From the NCBI GenBank assembly GCA_030049955.1, contig JASIJX010000574.1, forward strand, positions 1 through 9,335: a stretch of 9,335 nucleotides of DNA. The letters are read 5' to 3'. Position 1 is the first letter of the stretch. Each line of letters begins with the position of its first letter. The translations under genes and the position numbers were made by a program. The notes beneath the pieces are model-generated. The model was given only the letters and a program-made list of their open reading frames with translations, was not told the DNA's origin and searched no databases. Below, in pieces: positions 1 through 5,454 of the stretch. Origin of the DNA: Acidobacteriaceae bacterium. GTDB lineage: Bacteria > Acidobacteriota > Terriglobia > Terriglobales > Acidobacteriaceae.

Positions 1-1635
1 CGTGGCCCAGCGGCGCGCCGGCCAGCGCCCCAGGAACCATCCGGCGACGGCGACAACAAGGAAAATCGAGAGCAGCGCAAGCAGCAGGTTTGCGCCATAG
101 GCCTGCGCCACTACCCACGCGAGCCAGATGGCCGTGCCAAACATGAACAGCGAGACAGCCTGCTTAAGGATCTCCATCCAGGCGCCGGGCTTAGGCAGGA
201 TGCGCGTCCACGCGGGCCTGAGCGTGAGCGCGAGATACGGCGCGGCGAGGCCGAACGCGAGCGCGGTAAAGACGGCAAATGTGATAGCGGCCGGCTGCGC
301 GAGCGCGTAGCCAATGGCCGCGCCCATGAACGGCGCTGCACACGGCGTGGCCACCACCACGGCCAGCACGCCGGTAATGAAGCTGCCCGCGTAGCCCTGC
401 TTTGCTGCCAGCGACTGGCCCGTGCCGGTGAGCGTGAGGCCGATATCGAACTGCCCCGCAAGCGACAGGCCGAGGAAGAACAGCAGCGCGGCCATGAGCA
501 TGAGAAAGACCGGCGACTGGAACTGGAATCCCCAGCCGAGCGTGGCCCCGGTTGCGCGCAGGCCCAGGAGCGCGGCTACCAGCAGCCAGAAGGAAACGAG
601 AATGCCGGCCGTGTACACGAGCCCGTGCAGCCGCAGCCTGCGGCGCTCTTCACCGCCAGCCTGCACCAGCGCCAGCCCCTTCAAAAACAGCACCGGGAAG
701 ACGCAGGGCATGAGGTTGAGCAGCAAGCCGCCGACGAACGCGAGCCCCGCGATACGCGCCAATGTTGCTATGGAGTGCGTTCCCGCGCCGGCCGACGTTT
801 CCGCTGCCGCTGTAATGGTCCCCGGCACTGCGGCAATCTGGTAATTGCGCCCGCCGGAGAGCTCGATAACGCCGTTCAGCTTGGCAGGATTCGCGGTAAG
901 GTTCGCATCCTTCTTGAGATCGAGGATGAAACCATTCGCAGTCGGCATCACCTGCTGCGGAGAAGGATTGTCGATAATCTCCTGGTCGGCAGGGAAGAAC
1001 GCAGCCTGTTTTTCTGGTAGGCCAGTTTGAACATCAAGGCGGAAACCACTGGCCGTAGGCTGAAAGATTGCATGGTCTGCGGCGGGTAGCGGTTTGGGGA
1101 GATTTCCTCCGAGGCGCTGAAAGATGCCTGCATCAGGTTCGAGCAAGGCTCCGCCGGCCGCGCTGCCGACGGTTCGAGTGATCTCAAGATCGGCCTTGCC
1201 CGGGATACAGACTTCGCGGCAGACCAGCCAGCTCACATGGGCGCGCAGTGTCGCCGGCCCGGGTTTGGCCTGCGGGCCCGCCGTCAGCGTAAACGGAAAC
1301 AGGACTTCGTTCTCATAGCCGAAATCCATCAGCGGGCCGAGCGGCAGCCGCTGAGGAGGCGGGAACTGCATGGCGCCGGCGGTGATTCCGGAGGGCAGCG
1401 TCCAGGTGATGTGTGGCGGCTCGCCCGAATCACCGGCGTTCTGCCAGTAGACATGCCAGCCGGGTTGAAGCTTGAAGTAAAGGCCTGCGTTGACGGGCTG
1501 GTTGACGGGCAGAGCCGGGTTGGGAGCGACAAGCTGTACGTGCAAATGCTCGGCGTCAGCGGAGTTGGCGGCACGCGCCGGACGCGAAGCGGCCAGCGCG
1601 AGCGCGATGCCGAATATGAACAGGATGCGGCGCAT
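1..1635 (-). CDS. dsbD: DsbD/ScsB-type thiol:disulfide interchange protein, partial (C-terminus outside window)
   Basis: An open frame of 545 codons runs from the ATG at 1635 to the left edge without a stop. The product should pass electrons across the cytoplasmic membrane to periplasmic thiol proteins. Residues 1-22 form a signal peptide (MRR, hydrophobic stretch, cleavage after ARA). Residues ~25-270 are a DsbD/ScsB-type periplasmic domain, with a CREVC pair at Cys139/Cys143 in the typical context after 'VSWLVC'. From ~290 the membrane domain begins: NLMPCVFPVL has its redox Cys at 311, and ATPCAAPFMGAA has the second at 432, the paired membrane cysteines of this family. About five to six helices are visible. 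The remaining helices and the expected C-terminal thioredoxin domain would lie outside. It sits 53 bases after the CoA-binding gene, so it is probably last or near-last in the lnt-prfB unit. No Shine-Dalgarno is seen before the ATG. DsbD versus ScsB/CcdA-like naming stays open without the C-terminus. Confidence 0.9.
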   Translation of the reverse strand, partial: MRRILFIFGIALALAASRPARAANSADAEHLHVQLVAPNPALPVNQPVNAGLYFKLQPGWHVYWQNAGDSGEPPHITWTLPSGITAGAMQFPPPQRLPLGPLMDFGYENEVLFPFTLTAGPQAKPGPATLRAHVSWLVCREVCIPGKADLEITRTVGSAAGGALLEPDAGIFQRLGGNLPKPLPAADHAIFQPTASGFRLDVQTGLPEKQAAFFPADQEIIDNPSPQQVMPTANGFILDLKKDANLTANPAKLNGVIELSGGRNYQIAAVPGTITAAAETSAGAGTHSIATLARIAGLAFVGGLLLNLMPCVFPVLFLKGLALVQAGGEERRRLRLHGLVYTAGILVSFWLLVAALLGLRATGATLGWGFQFQSPVFLMLMAALLFFLGLSLAGQFDIGLTLTGTGQSLAAKQGYAGSFITGVLAVVVATPCAAPFMGAAIGYALAQPAAITFAVFTALAFGLAAPYLALTLRPAWTRILPKPGAWMEILKQAVSLFMFGTAIWLAWVVAQAYGANLLLALLSIFLVVAVAGWFLGRWPARRWAT

Positions 1636-1688
1636 GGTGACTGAGGCCTGCTGTATTGGACTCAGTTTACCGGAGGTTGGGTGCAGAA

Positions 1689-2111
1689 TTACCGCACTCG
1701 CGCCGCGTGCTGGCGGAAGATGCAGTCGTTCTGCACGCATTTGACGCCGGCGGCCTGGGCGCGGGCTATGGCCTCCTCGTGGATTACGCCGTCCTGCAGC
1801 CACAGGTAGGGGATGCCGAGGCGAATGACATCGTCCACGATCGGCGGCACGTGCTTGCTGGCGCGGAAGACGTCGACCATATCGATCCCATTTCCGTTTT
1901 GGCAGGCTGCGGCTTGCGCCTCGTCGAGCGCGGCGTAGACGGGTTGGCCGTCGATTTCCTTCAAGATCGGGTTGACGGGCAGCACGCGATAGCCCTGCTG
2001 AGCCAGGTAGCGGCCGATGTTGTAGCTGGCGCGTTGCGGCTTGTCGCTCATGCCGACGACGGCGATGGTCTTCGAGTTGCGAAGCATTTCGTCGATGATG
2101 TCGTTGGTCAT
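1689..2111 (-). CDS. CoA-binding domain protein (YccU-like)
   Basis: This 140-residue protein is a single Rossmann-fold CoA-binding domain of the kind found alone in YccU-like proteins and at the N-terminus of acyl-CoA synthetases (NDP-forming). The nucleotide loop is visible at residues 17-36 (AVVGMSDKP, then R.SY.IG.YL). It is followed by VNP at 46-48, DMVDVFR at 77-83 and WLQDGV at 104-109, all in family order. The length matches stand-alone members. The cellular role of such proteins is not firmly known; ligand binding is inferred from the family only. It lies 46 bases after prfB and 53 bases before dsbD, suggesting co-transcription. The ATG at 2111 has no Shine-Dalgarno: the bases in that position are a tandem heptamer repeat (2113-2140). 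Cys125 and Cys130 near the C-terminus are notable but not a known signature. Confidence 0.9.
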   Translation of the reverse strand: MTNDIIDEMLRNSKTIAVVGMSDKPQRASYNIGRYLAQQGYRVLPVNPILKEIDGQPVYAALDEAQAAACQNGNGIDMVDVFRASKHVPPIVDDVIRLGIPYLWLQDGVIHEEAIARAQAAGVKCVQNDCIFRQHAARVR

Positions 2112-2112
2112 A

Positions 2113-2140
2113 AGTTCACAGTTCGTAGTTCAGAGTTCAC
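2113..2140. repeat. Four tandem AGTTCNN heptamers
   Basis: Reading the plus strand, AGTTCAC, AGTTCGT, AGTTCAG and AGTTCAC follow each other without a gap. On the minus strand this is (NNGAACT)x4, ending one base before the ATG of the CoA-binding gene, so it fills the place where a ribosome binding site would be expected. I infer a short tandem-repeat element; I cannot assign a function. Confidence 0.75.
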
Positions 2141-2157
2141 AGTGGATGACTAGAGCG

Positions 2158-3295
2158 CTAAACATCCAGTTCCTCGTCGGCGCCCGCGGAAACCGCAGTA
2201 CCGCGGCGCTTGGCTAGCAGATACCCGCGCAGGAATGGCTCGAGATAGCCGTCGAGCACCTTGTCGACGTCGCCCACTTCCACTTTGGTGCGGTGGTCCT
2301 TGGCCATGCGGTATGGCTGCAGCACGTACGACCTGATCTGTGACCCGAAGTTGATGTCGAGCTTGGAGTCTTCAAGCTTCTTCGATTCGGCGCGCTTCTT
2401 TTCGAGTTCGTACTCGTAGAGGCGCGAGCGCAGCATCTTGAAGGCCTTGTCGCGGTTCTTGTGCTGCGAGCGTTCGTTCTGGCATTGCACGACGATGCCG
2501 GTGGGATTGTGCGTGATGCGCACGGCCGAGTCGGTGGTATTCACGTGCTGGCCGCCCTTGCCGCCGGAGCGGTAGGTGTCAACGCGCAGGTCTTCGGGCC
2601 GGATATCGACCTGGATCGAGTCGTCGATCTCGGGTGAGACAAAGACTGAGGCGAACGAGGTGTGCCGGCGCTTGGCGGAGTCGAACGGCGAGATGCGCAC
2701 CAGGCGGTGCACGCCGCTTTCGCCAGCGAGCTGGCCGAAGGCGTATTCGCCGCTTATGGTGAATGTGGCCGACTTGATGCCCGCTTCTTCACCGGCCTGG
2801 TAGTCGTTCATCTCGGTCTTGAAGCCCTGCTGCTCCGCCCAGCGCAGATACATGCGCATCAGCATCTCGGCCCAGTCCTGGCTTTCCGTGCCGCCGGCGC
2901 CGGGATGTACGGTGACGATGGCGTTCAGCGGGTCGGCCTCACCAGAGAGCATGGTGCGCGCTTCGAGGGCCTCGGCAAACGAAGCCAGTTCCTTGATGCT
3001 CTTTTCCAAATCCAGGAAAACATCTTCGCCTTCGCGGGCCAGCTCGAAATAAGCGTCGATATCGCTGGTGCGGCGGACGAGCTCTTCGTCGTCGCCGACG
3101 AGCTGCTCAAGGCGCTTGCGGTCGCGCATCAACGGCTGCGCAGCGGCAGGATCGGACCAGACCGAGGGGTCGGCCAGTTTGGTTTCAATTTCAGAGTGTT
3201 CCCTGCGGATGCGGGCAGGGTCAAAGATACTCCCGCAGGTCGCGCACCTGGGTGCGCACGGGAGCGTAGGCGAATTCGAGATCGTTCAGCGACAT
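2158..3295 (-). CDS. prfB: Peptide chain release factor 2, made through a programmed +1 frameshift
   Basis: RF2 releases finished polypeptides at UGA and UAA codons. The gene is in two frames. Residues 1-24 are read from the ATG at 3295 to an in-frame TGA at 3221-3223; a +1 shift at CTT-TGA-C then joins the second frame, which runs to TAG at 2158-2160, giving 378 residues. The SPF anticodon-like tripeptide is at 202-204 and the catalytic GGQ is at 247-249 (RSGGKGGQHVN), within a few residues of their places in E. coli RF2. The residue equivalent to E. coli 246 is Ser. The C-terminus is slightly longer than in E. coli (365 residues), ending in an acidic DEELDV-type tail. Taking only the second frame would give a false 324-residue protein starting at the TTG at 3132. 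It lies 65 bases after lnt. Only a weak AGGT is seen upstream of the ATG. Confidence 0.96.
3220..3238 (-). other. prfB programmed +1 frameshift signal
   Basis: On the minus strand the order is CTG CGG GAG TAT CTT TGA C. The internal Shine-Dalgarno-like CGGGAG (3235-3230) sits three bases ahead of the slippery CTT (3226-3224), which is followed by the TGA stop and a C (3223-3220). This is the textbook RF2 autoregulatory site: low RF2 slows reading of the poor-context TGA-C stop, and the peptidyl-tRNA slips one base forward so that GAC is read next. Both flanking frames are RF2-like (before: VRDLREYL; after: DPARIRREH), which confirms the shift. Confidence 0.96.
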
Positions 3296-3317
3296 GGCTC
3301 GTGTGACCTGACTTGAA

Positions 3318-3360
3318 TCAGCAAGTTAGCGAGTCAGCGGAATTAGCGGCGCCAGCGGAG
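3318..3360. repeat. Degenerate tandem repeat of 8-9 base YYAGCGG words
   Basis: Five imperfect units follow each other on the plus strand: TCAGCAAG, TTAGCGAG, TCAGCGGAA, TTAGCGGCG and CCAGCGGAG. The array stops exactly at the lnt stop codon (3361-3363) and fills most of the 65-base gap between lnt and prfB. Each unit shares the core YAGC. It contains no obvious hairpin or T-tract, so it is not a clear terminator. Confidence 0.55.
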
Positions 3361-5088
3361 TTATGGGTTTAGCTTCCGCGGCTCGCTTTTTGCTATCGAC
3401 CAGCCGACTACCACTATAGAAAGTATGGCACATATCCATGCGAAGACGTCGCCGTGCGCGGTGTAGAAGGTGATGTCCGAGCGGAAGCCGTACTGCGCGG
3501 GCAGGGCGTCGACCTGATGGCGGGGAATGCTTTGCCGGACGCGGCCTTCGGGGTCGATGGCCGCGGTGACGCCATTGTTGGTGGCACGCAAAATCCAGCG
3601 GCGGTTTTCGATGGCACGCATGCGCACGATATTCAGGTGCTGCCAGGGTGCGCTGGTGTCGCCGTACCAGCCGTCGTCGCTGATGTTGACCAGCACTTCA
3701 GCGCCGTGGCGCGCAAACTGCCGCACTTCGTCGGCGAAAACCGATTCGTAGCAGATGAAGATGCCGTAGCGATGGGCGCCGTCGTTGCCGGAGGGGAGCA
3801 GAAATACCTGCCGCATTGTTCCACGCGAGAACTGGCCCACCCGACCGGTGAGCTTGTGGGCGAACGAGAGCAGGTTCTGGAAGGGAACGTACTCGCCAAA
3901 GGGGACGAGATGGATTTTGTCGTAGCGGCCGATGAACTGGCCGTCCGCACCGATGACCATGGCGGAGTTGTAATCGTTCCACTCCTGCTGCTCGGGCGAG
4001 AAATCGGTGCCAACTCCGCCGATAATCAGCGGCGCATTTACATCGAGTGCGATGGAACGCATCGCCTGCTGGAATCGCGGATCGCCTTGGACAAACGGCG
4101 CGGGCGACTCGGGCCAGACGACCAGATCGGGACGATCTGGAGGCTGCGGGCAGAGAGGCGCGATATTTTGCCCGGTGATCTTAGGAATTCCAGGAATGTA
4201 CTCTCCGCACGTCCTGTGAGCCAGTTGGTCAAAGTAGGCAATATTCCGGTCCCACGCGGGGCCGGCCCAGTTGTTCTCGGCGCCCACGTTCAAGTTCGGC
4301 TGGATGAGGACGGCTGTGGCGCTGGGTGCGGGCTTGGGCGGCGTGAGCGTAACACCGATGCCGCCGGCCACCATGATTACGATGCCGGCGATGCCCCAGG
4401 TTCTGCGGTCGTTGACCGGATTGGTGCGGCAGCGGGTGAGCAGCAGGCCGCCGGCGATGAGCGCATTTACGGCGACGAGAACGAAGGTGATGCCGTAGAC
4501 ACCGGTGAAGGGGGCGAGCTGAGTGACGAGTGTGTTGTCTACCTGCGAGTAGCCGAGCTGATCCCACGGAACGGAGGTGATGCGCGCGGCGGCCAGATCG
4601 AGGCCGGTCCAGAGGAACGGCGCCAGGGCGAGCGTATTGCGCACCGAGCCCGTAGCCCGCCGCAGCAGCGCCAGGCCAAGGCCGAACAGGCCGAAATAAA
4701 GGCCCAGCACTGCACTGAAGCCGACCAGCAGCAGCGCCGAAACTACCGGCGGAAGGTCGCCATAGATGTGCATGGTGGCGTAGATCCAGTAGCAGTTGCC
4801 GCAGTACCAGACGAAACCGCAGAGATAGCCAAGCAGAAAGCCGTTGCGCACCGGGTGAGCGCCTTCGGTCACTGGTTTTGAAAGCAGCGCGCAGAGCAGC
4901 GGCACCAGGCCGATCCACGCAAACACGGTGTGCCAGGCCGGCAGCGGCCCGGCAAGCGGAAAGGGAAGCTCGAGCAGCGCGGCGGAAACAACGGCTGCAG
5001 CAGCCGGCTTCCATAGCCGGCGAACTAGATGCGAGTTCGGACGAAGCAAGTTTGGACCGGCGGCTTCTCTAATTGCCGAGCGTTGCAT
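3361..5088 (-). CDS. lnt: Apolipoprotein N-acyltransferase
   Basis: Lnt adds the third acyl chain to the N-terminal cysteine of lipoproteins in the cytoplasmic membrane. The protein (575 residues from the ATG at 5088) has an N-terminal block of about six to seven membrane helices, a periplasmic nitrilase-like domain and one C-terminal helix. The catalytic triad is visible: Glu327 in VVWPES, Lys391 in RYDKIHLVPFGEY and Cys446 in FICYES. The NISDDGWYGDTSAPWQH and MRAIENRRWILRATNNG blocks are typical. Relative to E. coli Lnt there is an insertion between the LIQPN strand and WPES, holding Cys294 and Cys313. An in-frame GTG at 5109 would add seven residues. I prefer the ATG because a TACACT -10-like hexamer (5103-5098) lies between the two and neither has a Shine-Dalgarno. 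It is the first gene of the leftward unit, with prfB next. Confidence 0.95.
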   Translation of the reverse strand: MQRSAIREAAGPNLLRPNSHLVRRLWKPAAAAVVSAALLELPFPLAGPLPAWHTVFAWIGLVPLLCALLSKPVTEGAHPVRNGFLLGYLCGFVWYCGNCYWIYATMHIYGDLPPVVSALLLVGFSAVLGLYFGLFGLGLALLRRATGSVRNTLALAPFLWTGLDLAAARITSVPWDQLGYSQVDNTLVTQLAPFTGVYGITFVLVAVNALIAGGLLLTRCRTNPVNDRRTWGIAGIVIMVAGGIGVTLTPPKPAPSATAVLIQPNLNVGAENNWAGPAWDRNIAYFDQLAHRTCGEYIPGIPKITGQNIAPLCPQPPDRPDLVVWPESPAPFVQGDPRFQQAMRSIALDVNAPLIIGGVGTDFSPEQQEWNDYNSAMVIGADGQFIGRYDKIHLVPFGEYVPFQNLLSFAHKLTGRVGQFSRGTMRQVFLLPSGNDGAHRYGIFICYESVFADEVRQFARHGAEVLVNISDDGWYGDTSAPWQHLNIVRMRAIENRRWILRATNNGVTAAIDPEGRVRQSIPRHQVDALPAQYGFRSDITFYTAHGDVFAWICAILSIVVVGWSIAKSEPRKLNP

Positions 5089-5097
5089 ACAGGGCCG

Positions 5098-5103
5098 AGT
5101 GTA
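5098..5103 (-). promoter_or_regulatory. Candidate -10 element (TACACT) of the lnt unit
   Basis: TACACT reads on the minus strand with nine bases between it and the lnt ATG, which would place transcription start about two bases ahead of the ATG. No matching -35 hexamer is evident. Its mirror-like counterpart TACAAT precedes the divergent small gene. Confidence 0.35.
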
Positions 5104-5166
5104 TCGCACCAGGTAGGCGGCACAGCTGATCCCTGCGCTTTCGTAGCCCCACTCCGCGAAGAGGGG

Positions 5167-5172
5167 TACAAT
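5167..5172 (+). promoter_or_regulatory. Candidate -10 element (TACAAT) of the small membrane protein gene
   Basis: TACAAT (in context GGGGTACAATC) lies six bases before the ATG at 5179. A start seven bases downstream of the hexamer would coincide with the A of the ATG, that is, a leaderless mRNA. The only purine-rich candidate, GAGGGG at 5161-5166, is 12 bases from the ATG, too far for a good Shine-Dalgarno. No clear -35 is seen. Confidence 0.45.
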
Positions 5173-5178
5173 CAGGCC

Positions 5179-5304
5179 ATGTTAGTTGCTATCTTGCTAA
5201 TGCGTCTGTTCGAGGTGCTGTTTTTTGCCGGCCTGGCAGGGTCGGCGATCGTGGTCATCATCAGTTTCTTCGAGGATGCTGGAGAGCTTTTTGGTGAAGA
5301 CTAG
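5179..5304 (+). CDS. Small single-helix membrane protein, 41 residues
   Basis: The ATG at 5179 opens a 41-codon frame ending at TAG (5302-5304). The product starts with MLVAILLMRLFEVLFF, continues as a hydrophobic segment to about residue 30 (AGLAGSAIVVIISFF), and ends in an acidic tail (EDAGELFGED). It should be one transmembrane helix with a short charged end. I remember very similar short proteins (R.LEV.FF.G..GSA.V..I.F.ED pattern) from acidobacterial genomes but cannot verify this here. The frame stays open upstream to an ATG at 5029, but that extension would overlap lnt antisense and reads like chance sequence, so the shorter start is preferred. It is divergent from lnt, and the permease gene follows 150 bases downstream with its own promoter. 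Function unknown. Confidence 0.7.
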   Translation: MLVAILLMRLFEVLFFAGLAGSAIVVIISFFEDAGELFGED

Positions 5305-5323
5305 AAGTACCATATTTTCAATT

Positions 5324-5333
5324 GCTTGCAAGC
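5324..5333. promoter_or_regulatory. Perfect 10-base palindrome GCTTGCAAGC, possible operator
   Basis: GCTTGCAAGC is its own reverse complement. It sits 16 bases upstream of the -35 box of the permease promoter, where activators or repressors commonly bind. The position is the main argument; no regulator is recognisable nearby. Confidence 0.3.
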
Positions 5334-5349
5334 GTCCCGATGTTTCCGT

Positions 5350-5378
5350 TTGACACTGATCGAAAACGGCAATAGACT
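5350..5378 (+). promoter_or_regulatory. Sigma70-type promoter of the APC permease
   Basis: A perfect TTGACA (5350-5355) is followed after exactly 17 bases by TAGACT (5373-5378), which matches TATAAT at four of six positions. Transcription would begin near 5385, leaving an untranslated leader of about 70 bases before the ATG at 5455. This is the best promoter visible in the window. Confidence 0.65.
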
Positions 5379-5385
5379 CAGCCAA

Positions 5386-5417
5386 GGGCGTCGGGGGTAG
5401 TAGCGCGCCCGTTTTTT
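5386..5417 (+). terminator. Possible leader hairpin with T-tract (attenuator-like)
   Basis: GGGCGT (5386-5391) can pair with GCGCCC (5405-5410), with one G-T wobble and a 13-base loop; one base later comes TTTTTT (5412-5417). The shape is that of a weak intrinsic terminator within the permease leader, starting almost at the predicted transcript 5' end. It could equally be a weak terminator for the small gene upstream, or chance in GC-rich DNA. Confidence 0.3.
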
Positions 5418-5454
5418 ACTGTAAGCCGCCGGCAGCCGCACCGGCACCTAAAAG

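Noticed and set aside
422..1644. Several overlapping short open frames on both strands
   Set aside because: They are shadows of the dsbD reading frame, which is continuous from 1635 to the window edge and has a signal peptide and the expected cysteines.
1656..2153. Plus-strand open frame of 165 codons
   Set aside because: Antisense to the CoA-binding gene, which matches a known family over its full length.
2158..3132. prfB as a single-frame 324-residue gene, or as a frameshifted pseudogene
   Set aside because: The in-frame TGA is in the exact programmed frameshift context and the upstream frame encodes a normal RF2 N-terminus, so the gene is intact and longer.
3454..4881. Plus-strand open frame of 475 codons
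   Set aside because: It lies wholly antisense to lnt, whose catalytic triad and membrane helices are clear. The product is Gly/Ala/Asp/Arg-rich with no domain, as expected for a shadow frame in GC-rich DNA.
5029..5304. 91-residue version of the small membrane protein
   Set aside because: The extra 50 residues overlap the lnt coding region antisense and look like chance sequence; the hydrophobic protein starts at the ATG at 5179.
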